Shown here piece by piece: positions 51,262 to 58,837 of a stretch of DNA of 64,000 nucleotides (positions are counted from its first letter, which is position 1; every line of letters begins with the position of its first letter). Source of the DNA: Thermophilibacter provencensis (GTDB taxonomy: Bacteria; Actinomycetota; Coriobacteriia; Coriobacteriales; Atopobiaceae); contig NZ_LT671417.1 in the NCBI RefSeq assembly GCF_900128445.1, positions 976,768-1,040,767 of the forward strand. Direction: 5' to 3'. Both the position numbers and the translations under genes were made by a program. The notes beneath the pieces were generated by a model. It had not been told where the DNA came from, searched no databases, and saw only the letters and a program-made list of their open reading frames with translations.

Positions 51262-53055
51262 ATGACGCGGCGCCATCGGGACTTGAGCACGCGCGACGAT
51301 CTGATCGCATGGCTGCGCGGCCTTCTTCCAGATCCGTATGCCTATCCTGCGACCTCGGGATCGACCTACGACGAGGACGTCCGGCGCTTCGAGTGGGTGG
51401 CACGCCCGCTCTGGGCGGTCTTCTCGCTCCTCGCCTCGGGGGAATATGACGAGGAGCTCGTGGAGCCGTACATCCGTCGAGTCAAGGACGGCCTCGACCC
51501 CGAGGGCCCGCTTGCCTTCCCGGAGCCCACGCTCCCGCGTCGCCAGATCATCGTGGAGATGGAGGTGTTCGGCTACGGGCTTCTCGTGTGTCCCGAGGGG
51601 CTCCTCTCGCGCCTTACCCTCGCGGAGCGTGACCGCCTGGTCGCCTGGCTTAACCTCGCCAACGGGGTGGACCTTCCGTGGGGCGGCTGGTTCTGCTCCC
51701 GCGTGCTCGTAAACGCGGGGCTCGCCGCGGCCGGCCTGCCGTACGACGCCGAGCGGCTTGCCCTTGACCTGCGCTCGATCGAGTCGATGTATGCGGGCGA
51801 CGGGTGGTACGAGAACGGCCGGCCGTTCCAGCGCGATCACTACATCGGCCTCTCCTTCCACTTTGTCCTCCTGCTGCTGCGCCGGTTTGCGCCCGAGGCG
51901 TGCCCGCTGCCGGATGAGGAGGCGCGCGCCGCCGCCTTCGAGCGGGACTACGTTTCGTGGTTTGACCAGCAGGGCCGCTCGGTCCCGTTTGGGCGCAGCA
52001 TCTTCTATCGCTTCGGTCACGGCTGCTTCTGGGCGGCGGAGGCCCTCACGGGGACGCACTCCCTGGACCTCGGCGAGGTGAAGCGCCTGCTCATGCAGCA
52101 CCTACGCTGGTGGCATGCGCATCTGGTCCCGACGTCCGGCCCGCTTGCGCCCGGATACGGCTACCCCAACCTCTCCCTCGTGGAGAACTACTGCTCGCCC
52201 GCCTCCCCCGCGCGAGCCCTTCGCTCGCTCGTGGTGCTGGCGCTCCCGGCCTCAGACGAGTTCTGGTCCATCGCCGAGCGCGAGCCCGTGCGCGAGCCCG
52301 TGCGCGCGGAGCCAGGGCCCGGCGTCCTCGCCGTGAGCGGGCCTCACCACAGCTACCTGCTCTCCGCCACGCAGTTTGGCGGGCCCACGGTCTCGGGCGG
52401 GATGTCGCGATATGGCAAGCTCTGCTATTCGTCCGCCTTTGGGTGGAACATCTCGCGCGATGTCTGCGGTCTCTCCTACTTTGCCGTCGACTCGTGCCTG
52501 GCGCTCTCCATAGCGGGGCTTGACCAATATGTCTCGCGCGATCGCGTTGACATGGGGGAGGTGCGCGAGGGCTTCGCTCACACCCTCTGGCGCTACGCGT
52601 CCATCGCACAGGTGGAGACCTGGCTCATCCCGGTGAACGAGTCTACGCACGTGCGCATCCACCATGTTGAGTCGTCAAGCTCTCTTGACGTCTGCGAGGG
52701 TGCGTTCCCGCTCTTCGGCTGGAACCCCAAGGAGGATGTTCCCGAGGAGGAGCGCGACGGCGCCGTGCTGCTCTCGCGCGTGTCCGAGGCAGGCCGTCTC
52801 TGGCGCTCGGGCATCGTGGACGCGCGAGCGTGTGACGACACCCTCGAGCGCTCCGTCGAGGAGGCTGGGCTTGCCGACATCATGCATGGCGTCCTGTGGA
52901 GCGACCGCGACGCGGATGTTGTGCTTCAGGACCCCAACACCAACATCTATAGCTGCGAGCGGAGTGCCGTCCCGGTGCTGAGGGCGCGGATTACCGCAGG
53001 GACCACGTGGCTTGCCTGCGTGGTCTGCGGCGAGCCGGGGTATCCGGCTAAGTAG
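51262..53055 (+). CDS. DUF2264 family protein (heparinase-like fold expected)
   Basis: 597 residues. The N-terminal half is all-helical with motifs of the DUF2264 family: RPLWAVFSLLASGEYDEELVEPYIRRVKDGLDP, AWLNLANGVDLPWGGWFCSRVLVNAGL, and DGWYENGRPFQRDHYIGLSFHFVLLL. The second half is beta-rich. This is the alpha/alpha-toroid plus beta-sandwich plan shared with PL8 and PL12/21 lyases. No signal peptide is visible, so it is probably cytosolic. Location inside a glycosaminoglycan locus and a LacI-type operator upstream suggest action on imported uronate oligosaccharides (inference). ATG 51262 follows GGGAGGAG. Confidence 0.78.
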   Translation: MTRRHRDLSTRDDLIAWLRGLLPDPYAYPATSGSTYDEDVRRFEWVARPLWAVFSLLASGEYDEELVEPYIRRVKDGLDPEGPLAFPEPTLPRRQIIVEMEVFGYGLLVCPEGLLSRLTLAERDRLVAWLNLANGVDLPWGGWFCSRVLVNAGLAAAGLPYDAERLALDLRSIESMYAGDGWYENGRPFQRDHYIGLSFHFVLLLLRRFAPEACPLPDEEARAAAFERDYVSWFDQQGRSVPFGRSIFYRFGHGCFWAAEALTGTHSLDLGEVKRLLMQHLRWWHAHLVPTSGPLAPGYGYPNLSLVENYCSPASPARALRSLVVLALPASDEFWSIAEREPVREPVRAEPGPGVLAVSGPHHSYLLSATQFGGPTVSGGMSRYGKLCYSSAFGWNISRDVCGLSYFAVDSCLALSIAGLDQYVSRDRVDMGEVREGFAHTLWRYASIAQVETWLIPVNESTHVRIHHVESSSSLDVCEGAFPLFGWNPKEDVPEEERDGAVLLSRVSEAGRLWRSGIVDARACDDTLERSVEEAGLADIMHGVLWSDRDADVVLQDPNTNIYSCERSAVPVLRARITAGTTWLACVVCGEPGYPAK

Positions 53056-53178
53056 CCGGGGACGGCACCCGGGAACAGCGCGCGCCCAAGGAAATCGTGC
53101 GTCTCCTCATCAGGTGGAACGCGTGACTCGACTGGCTTGAGTGCGTTACGGGCCCTTTGACCGTCGAACAACAGCTCG

Positions 53179-54189
53179 CTACATCGTGGTGGAGCGCCAC
53201 CGGACGTTGCAGTCAAGCTCCTGGTGGACGGTCTTCTTCTCGTCGCTTTCCAGCAGCTCGAGCAGGATGCGGGCGGCCTCGCGCCCCTCCTCGAAGGCGG
53301 GCTGCTCGATGGCGGTGACGCTCGGCGAGGCAACGCTCGTCCAGTCGAAGTTGTCAAAGCCCACGAGGCCCACCTTGTTGGGCATGAGCGGATAGAACTC
53401 GCGCATGGCCACGTAGATTTCTGGCAGGGCCCAGCAGTTGGGGGCAAAGACGAGGGTTGGGGTCTCGCCGTCGATGTTGGCGCGAAGGAACTGGAGGAGG
53501 GCCTCCGAGTCGATCTCTCCCGGGGCTATCTCGAACTGGGTGAAGCCGGTCCCCTCCTTCTCGAGCGCGTCGACAAAGCCGGAGAAGCGCTCGATGCGCG
53601 AGCTCAGGAGCTGCGGGGCGGCGGCGACCAGCAGGAAGCGGCGGTAGCCGCGCTCCACGCAGGACTTCACCGTGCGGTAGGTGGCCTCGTAGTTGTCCGT
53701 CTTCACCCAGCTCGAGGTGTAGTCGTAGTACTTGGAGTCAAAGAAGACGAGCTTCTTGCCCGCGGCCTCGATGTCGTCCGCGACGGTCTTGAACTGGGAG
53801 GTGGGCTGCACGATGAAGCCGTCCACGCCAAGCGCGAGCAGGCGGTCGATGTAGGCGCGCTCGCCGTCGGCGCTGTAGTTGGACGAGCAGCAGAGCAGGC
53901 GGTAGCCGGCCTTGTCCACCACCGAGCCGATTCCCTTGACGATGCGGTTGGAGAACTCGTTGGTCACGTCGCCGATGATGACGCCGATGAGCTTAGAGCT
54001 CTTGGCGTTCATGCCGCGCGCGAGGGGGTTGGGCTCGTAGCCGGTCTTCTCAATCGCCCTCTTGATGCGCTTCTGGGTGTCCTCGGACATGCGCTCGGTC
54101 TTGCCGTTGAGATAGAACGAGACGGTGGTCTTCGACGTCTCCGCCATCTCGGCGATGTCCTTGATGGTGATGCGTCTCTTCTGCGCCAT
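53179..54189 (-). CDS. LacI family transcriptional regulator of the GAG locus
   Basis: 336 residues. N-terminal helix-turn-helix and hinge: RRITIKDIAEMAETSKTTVSFYLNGKTERMSEDTQKRIKRAIEKTGYEPNPLARGM (about 4-60). A periplasmic-binding-like effector domain follows (KLIGVIIGDVTNEFSNRIVKGIG, GVDGFIVQPTSQ, NKVGLVGFDNFDWTSVASPSVTAIEQP). The start at 54189 (MAQKRRITIK) is preferred to the TTTAC-rich ATG at 54240, which lies inside an operator. It probably represses itself, the DUF2264 gene and the ugl operon, all of which carry similar palindromes. Confidence 0.88.
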   Translation of the reverse strand: MAQKRRITIKDIAEMAETSKTTVSFYLNGKTERMSEDTQKRIKRAIEKTGYEPNPLARGMNAKSSKLIGVIIGDVTNEFSNRIVKGIGSVVDKAGYRLLCCSSNYSADGERAYIDRLLALGVDGFIVQPTSQFKTVADDIEAAGKKLVFFDSKYYDYTSSWVKTDNYEATYRTVKSCVERGYRRFLLVAAAPQLLSSRIERFSGFVDALEKEGTGFTQFEIAPGEIDSEALLQFLRANIDGETPTLVFAPNCWALPEIYVAMREFYPLMPNKVGLVGFDNFDWTSVASPSVTAIEQPAFEEGREAARILLELLESDEKKTVHQELDCNVRWRSTTM

Positions 54190-54227
54190 GATGCTCTTCG
54201 CGCTCCCCACTACGTCCGGCCCGGGAT

Positions 54228-54248
54228 GTTTAGTAAACATAGTTTACT
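54228..54248. promoter_or_regulatory. Overlapping LacI-type operators before the regulator gene
   Basis: GTTTAGTAAAC (54228-54238, palindrome about one base) overlaps AGTAAAC-ATA-GTTTACT (54232-54248, exact 7-base arms). These lie 39-59 bases before the chosen lacI-family start, fitting autoregulation. Confidence 0.6.
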
Positions 54249-54331
54249 CAATTCGCGGCAGCTGGGAACGCAAATATGCCCCCAACAAAACGCTTACATA
54301 TCAGTTGGCGTGGGCGTGATGCGCGGGGCAC

Positions 54332-54361
54332 AAAAAGGCGGGCGACCCGAGGGCCGCCCGC
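54332..54361 (-). terminator. Rho-independent terminator after the dhuI-like gene
   Basis: On the minus strand, GCGGGCG (54355-54361) and CGCCCGC (54338-54344) pair and are followed by a five-T run (plus-strand AAAAA at 54332-54336). It lies about 70 bases after the stop of the isomerase gene. Confidence 0.65.
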
Positions 54362-54428
54362 GGCAGGGCGCAGAAGGGCGAGAAGAACCCGCGTCTTCCG
54401 CATGTAAGATCGCGCTTTCGGCGCTGGC

Positions 54429-55070
54429 CTAGAGACCCAGGATCTCCTTGACCTTGGCGACGATGGCCTCGTCGGTGGCGTTGGCGAAGAAGTACTCCTG
54501 GAAGTGCTCGCCGGAGAGGGCGCCCTTCACGAGCTCGGGGTCAAGCGCGTCGAGGATCTCAGTCAGCGGCTTGAAGGCCGCGGCGCGCACGCCGTCAAGG
54601 ATCTTCTTGTTGCGCTGCTCGGGAACCACGCGGTCGGCGGGGTAGCCGTTGCCGGAGCCAAAGCCAAAGAGCTTCTCGAAGGTGTACTCGAGGTTGAGCT
54701 CCTGGCCCCAGCCGTTCTTGAGGGCAAACGGCATGGCCACGGCGTTGCCGTCGTTGACCTGGGCGAAGGTGTAGGCGTCAAGCGGGTCGGCCACGTGGCC
54801 GCACAGCACGCCCGGGAAGCTGTTGCAGGCGAGCATGGCGCCCTCGCCGGTGCCGCAGCCGGTGACCACGTAGTCGGCGGCGCCGGAGTTGATGAGGACG
54901 GCGGCGAGGATGCCGTTCTGCACGTAGGTGAGGGGGTTGGAGCCCTCCTCGGCATACATGCCGTAGTTGAACACGGTGTGGCCCATGGGCTCGACGACCT
55001 TCTTGAGGGCGGCCTCGATCATGGGGTTCTTGGCGTTCTGGCTGTTCTCGTTGATGAGGGCGATTTTCAT
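54429..55070 (-). CDS. RpiB/LacA-family sugar isomerase, likely DhuI (unsaturated uronate isomerase)
   Basis: 213 residues. MKIALINENSQNAKNPMIEAALKKVVEPMGHTVFNYG is the RpiB/LacAB fold start, and YVVTGCGTGEGAMLACNSFPGVLCGHVADPLDAYTFAQVNDGNAVAMPFAL the active-site region (Cys in GCGTGEG). In streptococci an RpiB-like enzyme next to Ugl and a mannose-type PTS, DhuI, isomerises 4-deoxy-5-keto-uronate from hyaluronan. Context strongly suggests the same step here. Transcribed away from ugl. TTGACA and TACTCT promoter boxes and a palindrome lie upstream. The 3' end has a terminator. Confidence 0.75.
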   Translation of the reverse strand: MKIALINENSQNAKNPMIEAALKKVVEPMGHTVFNYGMYAEEGSNPLTYVQNGILAAVLINSGAADYVVTGCGTGEGAMLACNSFPGVLCGHVADPLDAYTFAQVNDGNAVAMPFALKNGWGQELNLEYTFEKLFGFGSGNGYPADRVVPEQRNKKILDGVRAAAFKPLTEILDALDPELVKGALSGEHFQEYFFANATDEAIVAKVKEILGL

Positions 55071-55132
55071 GGGTCTCAAATCCTTCCTTCCGCGGTCCGG
55101 TGCGCTCCCTGAGAGGAAACGTAATCAGAACC

Positions 55133-55160
55133 AGAGTAAGAGCAAAACTAGTTTTGTCAA
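55133..55160 (-). promoter_or_regulatory. Promoter of the isomerase gene with an embedded palindrome
   Basis: Minus-strand TTGACA (55155-55160) and TACTCT (55133-55138) with a 16-base spacer. The 14-base perfect palindrome CAAAACTAGTTTTG (55143-55156) lies between the boxes, a good place for the LacI-family regulator to block transcription. Confidence 0.6.
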
Positions 55161-55267
55161 CAGTTACGGCCGAGAGACCCGCTCACCGAGAAACACGGAC
55201 CGTTTACGTGATTAAAAACCTGACCGTCTTGTTCCCCTAGCTGCCATCTTCTATAAACGGTGGCGAA

Positions 55268-55284
55268 ATAAACCGGTTTATAAT
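55268..55284 (+). promoter_or_regulatory. LacI-type operator overlapping the ugl-PTS promoter
   Basis: ATAAACCGGTTTAT (55268-55281) is a perfect 14-base palindrome. It overlaps a TATAAT -10 box (55279-55284). ATAAAC half-words flank it on both sides (about 55252 and 55283). Binding here would cover the -10 region. Confidence 0.65.
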
Positions 55285-55338
55285 AAACTGGACCGGAAAG
55301 AAGCGGGGAGTGGAACGAGGCAGGAAGGGACGGTAGGG

Positions 55339-56526
55339 ATGGCTCACGTGAACACGGAGAAGATTGCCGATCGCGAGCGGTGGCTCTCGGTCGAGCCCCT
55401 GACCAAGGAGGAGGTCGATCGCGGCCTGGCCTGCTGCCTCGCCCAGATTGACGCCAACATGGAGGCCTTCGGCACGAGGTTTCCCTGGTCTGCCACCAAG
55501 GGCCTCGAGTACCCGGTCATTGACTGCATCGAGTGGACCGACGGCTTCTGGACCGGCCTTCTCTGGCTCGCCTACGAGGTGACGGGGGACGAGAAGTACC
55601 GCGACCGCGCCCTCGAGAACGTCCAGAGCTTCAAGCACCGCGTCGAGAACCGCATCGAGCTCGATCACCATGACCTCGGCTTCCTCTATGTGCCCTCCTG
55701 CGTGGCGGCCTATCGCCTCACCGGCAGCGAGGACGCCCGCACCGCCGCCCTTCTCGCCGCCGACAAGCTCATGGAGCGCTGGCAGCCCAAGGGCAAGTTC
55801 CTGCAGGCCTGGGGTCCCATGGACAGCCCCGAGCACTACCGCTTCATCATTGACTGCATGCTCAACCTGCCGATTCTCTACTTTGCCTCCGAGGAGACCG
55901 GCGACACGCACTACCGTGACGTCTCCCGCATGCACTTCGACACGACGGTGAACAACATCATCCGCGAGGACGGCAGCGCCTTCCACACGTTCTATATGAA
56001 CCCCGAGACCGGCGGCCCCGACCACGGCGCCACCCGTCAGGGCTACTCCGACGACTCCGCGTGGGCCCGTGGCCAAGCCTGGGGCATCTACGGTATCCCG
56101 CTGAACATGCGTCACCTGAACGACCGCAAGTACCTCGACACCTGGCGCGCGATGGCGAACTACTTCATCAACCGCCTTCCCGAGGACTCCATCTGCTACT
56201 GGGACCTCATCTTCGGCGACGGCTCCGGCCAGTCCCGCGACTCCAGCGCCGCCGCCGCGGCCGCCTGCGGGTTCATGGAGGTCGCGCCCATGCTTCCCGT
56301 TGACGACCCCGACGCGCCCGTCTATGCCGGCGTCACCGCGCAGATGATGCGCTCCCTCATCAACTCGTACACCTCCGAGGACCACGCGCCCCTGCGCCCC
56401 ATCCTCTATCACGGCGTCTACAGCTGGCACTCCGGCAAGGGCGTCGACGAGGGCAACATCTGGGGCGACTACTACTTCATGGAAGCCCTGGTTCGCAGCG
56501 CCAAGAGCTGGAACCCGTACTGGTAG
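55339..56526 (+). CDS. ugl: Unsaturated glucuronyl hydrolase (GH88)
   Basis: 395 residues, a cytosolic alpha6/alpha6 barrel. FPWSATKGLEYPVIDCIEWTDGFWTGLLWLAYEVTGDEKY carries the first conserved Asp, and DHHDLGFLYVPSCVAAYRLTGSEDARTAAL the second region. RQGYSDDSAWARGQAWGIYG and YHGVYSWHSGKGVDEGNIWGDYYFMEALVR are UGL signatures. It hydrates the 4,5-double bond of unsaturated uronate disaccharides made by lyases, releasing an unsaturated uronate. It is first in an operon with PTS IIB, IIC and IID, behind an operator-covered promoter. Confidence 0.93.
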   Translation: MAHVNTEKIADRERWLSVEPLTKEEVDRGLACCLAQIDANMEAFGTRFPWSATKGLEYPVIDCIEWTDGFWTGLLWLAYEVTGDEKYRDRALENVQSFKHRVENRIELDHHDLGFLYVPSCVAAYRLTGSEDARTAALLAADKLMERWQPKGKFLQAWGPMDSPEHYRFIIDCMLNLPILYFASEETGDTHYRDVSRMHFDTTVNNIIREDGSAFHTFYMNPETGGPDHGATRQGYSDDSAWARGQAWGIYGIPLNMRHLNDRKYLDTWRAMANYFINRLPEDSICYWDLIFGDGSGQSRDSSAAAAAACGFMEVAPMLPVDDPDAPVYAGVTAQMMRSLINSYTSEDHAPLRPILYHGVYSWHSGKGVDEGNIWGDYYFMEALVRSAKSWNPYW

Positions 56527-56535
56527 GAGGAAGAA

Positions 56536-57030
56536 ATGGCAACACCCAACATCGTTATGACCCGCATCGACGAGCGTCTCGTCCACGGTCAGGGCCAGCT
56601 CTGGATCAAGTCCCTGGGAGTCAACACCGTCATCGTGGCCAACGACGAGGCGGCTGGCGACAAGATGGCCCAGACCCTCATGAAGACGGTCATCCCCGGC
56701 AACATCGCCATGCGCTTCTTCACGCTGCAGAAGACGATTGACATCATCCACAAGGCCGCTCCCGCGCAGCGCATCTTCCTGCTCGTGAAGAACCCGGCCG
56801 ACGCGCTCACCCTCGTCGAGGGCGGCGTGCCCGTGACCGAGATCAACGTCGGCAACATCCACAACGCCGACGGCAAGGAGAAGGTCACTCGCTCCATCTT
56901 CGTTGGCGCCGAGGACAAGGCCGCCATTCTCGCCATGGCCGACAAGGGCGTCAAGTTCAACACCAAGACCACCCCGTCCGGCGCTGACGGCGCGGCCGAG
57001 GTCGACATCGTGGAGTTCTGCAGGAAGTAG
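56536..57030 (+). CDS. PTS mannose/fructose/sorbose family EIIB component
   Basis: 164 residues. NIVMTRIDERLVHGQGQLWIKSLGVNTVIVANDEAAGD is the EIIB-Man signature. The phosphorylated residue is His17 in ERLVHGQ. It transfers phosphate from EIIA to the sugar bound by IIC/IID. In GAG loci of streptococci and coriobacteria such PTSs import unsaturated chondroitin or hyaluronan disaccharides. It starts 10 bases after ugl with AGGAGGAAG. Confidence 0.93.
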   Translation: MATPNIVMTRIDERLVHGQGQLWIKSLGVNTVIVANDEAAGDKMAQTLMKTVIPGNIAMRFFTLQKTIDIIHKAAPAQRIFLLVKNPADALTLVEGGVPVTEINVGNIHNADGKEKVTRSIFVGAEDKAAILAMADKGVKFNTKTTPSGADGAAEVDIVEFCRK

Positions 57031-57100
57031 CCCCTGCTGAGCATACCGCCCGCCAAGGGGAGGGCGGAACGTAGTGTCAGGTAGGAAAAAAGGAGGGAAC

Positions 57101-57889
57101 GTGGAGATCTCGTTCATCCAGGCCATTCTGATTGGCCTCTGGACAGCAGTCTGCTGGAGCGGCATGCTGTTCGGAATCTACACCAACCGCAGCCTCGTGC
57201 TGGCGTTCGGTGTGGGCGTCATCCTCGGCGACATCCCGACGGCGCTTGGCGTCGGCGCGGTGGCCGAGCTCGCATTCATGGGCTTTGGCGTCGGTGCCGG
57301 CGGCACCGTCCCGCCCAACGCCATCGGCCCCGGCATCGTGGGCACCCTGATGGCCATCACCACCGAGGGCGTCACCCCGGAGAGCGCGCTTGCCCTCTCC
57401 ATCCCGTTCGCGGTTGCCATTCAGTTCCTGCAGACCGCCATCTACACGGCCTGCTCCGGTAACCAGGAGGCCGCTGCCCGCGCCCTCGCCGCCAACAAGC
57501 TTGGCAAGTACCGCTTCGTCTGCAACATCACCGTGATCCTGTTCGCCGTGGGCGGCTTCCTGCTCGGCTTCTTCGCCGCCTTCGCGATGCCGGCCCTCCA
57601 GGTCGTCATCGAGGCCATCCCCGAGTGGCTCACCTCGGGCCTCTCCGTCGCCGGCGGCATGCTGCCCGCCATCGGCTTCGCGATGATCATGAGCGTCATG
57701 CTCACCAAGGAGTTCATCCCCTTCGCGCTGCTCGGCTACATCTGCGCCGGCTACCTCGGGATCCCGACGGTCGGCATCGCCATGGTTGGCCTCGTGTTCG
57801 CCCTCAAGCACTACTTTGAAGTGAAGAAGCAGGAGGAGCTCGCTCCCGCTGCCGCCACCGAGGAGGTCAGCCACGATGACTGGATCTAA
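57101..57889 (+). CDS. PTS mannose family EIIC component
   Basis: 262 residues with about seven TM helices. ISFIQAILIGLWTAVCWSGMLFGIYTNRSLVLAFGVGVILGDIPTALGVGAVAELAFMGFG is the EIIC-Man N-terminus, and GAGGTVPPNAIGPGIVGTLMAI the substrate-site loop. The C-terminal tail KKQEELAPAAATEE is cytosolic. GTG 57101 follows AAAGGAGGGAAC; an upstream in-frame GTG at 57074 is less likely. It overlaps the IID gene by 14 bases. Confidence 0.92.
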   Translation: MEISFIQAILIGLWTAVCWSGMLFGIYTNRSLVLAFGVGVILGDIPTALGVGAVAELAFMGFGVGAGGTVPPNAIGPGIVGTLMAITTEGVTPESALALSIPFAVAIQFLQTAIYTACSGNQEAAARALAANKLGKYRFVCNITVILFAVGGFLLGFFAAFAMPALQVVIEAIPEWLTSGLSVAGGMLPAIGFAMIMSVMLTKEFIPFALLGYICAGYLGIPTVGIAMVGLVFALKHYFEVKKQEELAPAAATEEVSHDDWI

Positions 57890-58700
57890 CGAGAAGAAGC
57901 TCGTCAAGGGCGATTACACCAAGACGATGATTCGTGCCTGGCTGCTGCAGAACGGCTTCAACTACAGCAACTACCAGGGCAATGGCTACTCCTATGTCGT
58001 CTATCCCGCTCTCAAGAAGATTCACGGCAGCAACAAGGAGGCCCTGTGCAAGGACCTCGCCGATAACTGCGAGTTCTACAACACGAACCCGAACCTGCTG
58101 CCGTTTGTGACGTCGCTTCACCTGGCCATGGCCGACGAGGGCGTCCCCTACAGCGAGATCCGTGGTCTCAAGATGGCTCTCATGGGCCCGCTTGCCGGCA
58201 TCGGCGACTCGCTCTCCCAGTTCTGCCTTGCCCCGCTCTACTCGACGATCTTCTCGTCGCTTGCCATGCAGGGCATGGCCTTCGCGCCGGTGGGCTTCTT
58301 CCTCGCCATCAACGCGACGCTGCTCGCCATCAAGTACGTGATGATGAACCTGGGCCACAAGCTCGGCACCTCCGTCATCGACACGCTGTCCAAGTCCATG
58401 GGCCTCATCTCCGAGTGCGCCAGCATGGTCGGCGTCACGGTCATCACCGGCCTCGCCGCCACGTTCGTCAAGATGAACGTGAACATCGAGTTCGCGGCTG
58501 GAGCCGCCGAGGAGGGCGTCAAGCAGTCCACCGTGAGCATCCAGGGCATGCTCGACAACATCGCCCCGAAGCTGCTCCCGATGCTGTATCTGCTCCTCAT
58601 GTACTACCTCATCAAGAAGCGCAACTGGAACACCTACCAGCTCGTCATCCTGACGATCATCGTCGGCGTGGTGCTTTCCGTCTGCGGCATCCTCGTCTAG
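57876..58700 (+). CDS. PTS mannose family EIID component
   Basis: 274 residues. Cytosolic N-terminal helices (LVKGDYTKTMIRAWLLQNGFNYSNYQGNGYSYVVYPALKKIHGSNKEALCKDLADNCEFYNTNP) are followed by GLKMALMGPLAGIGDSLSQF, the EIID hallmark, and C-terminal TM segments. It forms the channel with IIC. No EIIA of this family is found anywhere in the window, so it must be encoded elsewhere or beyond the right edge. Confidence 0.93.
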   Translation: MTGSNEKKLVKGDYTKTMIRAWLLQNGFNYSNYQGNGYSYVVYPALKKIHGSNKEALCKDLADNCEFYNTNPNLLPFVTSLHLAMADEGVPYSEIRGLKMALMGPLAGIGDSLSQFCLAPLYSTIFSSLAMQGMAFAPVGFFLAINATLLAIKYVMMNLGHKLGTSVIDTLSKSMGLISECASMVGVTVITGLAATFVKMNVNIEFAAGAAEEGVKQSTVSIQGMLDNIAPKLLPMLYLLLMYYLIKKRNWNTYQLVILTIIVGVVLSVCGILV

Positions 58701-58721
58701 TCGGCTAGCCGAGAACTTGAC

Positions 58722-58760
58722 AAGGGGGGCGCTTCGCCGCTGGTGCGGGGCGTCCCCCTT
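58722..58760. repeat. Hairpin between the PTS operon and the lyase gene
   Basis: AAGGGGGGCGC (58722-58732) pairs with GCGTCCCCCTT (58750-58760), one wobble. There is no T-run after it. It may separate PTS and lyase transcripts or stabilise the upstream mRNA. Confidence 0.5.
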
Positions 58761-58837
58761 GGCATACCGATGAAGTGCCTGTTGACTGTCGGAAAGGGAG
58801 CAGAGGAGCCCCTCCGACACGAAATGAAGGGGAGAGT

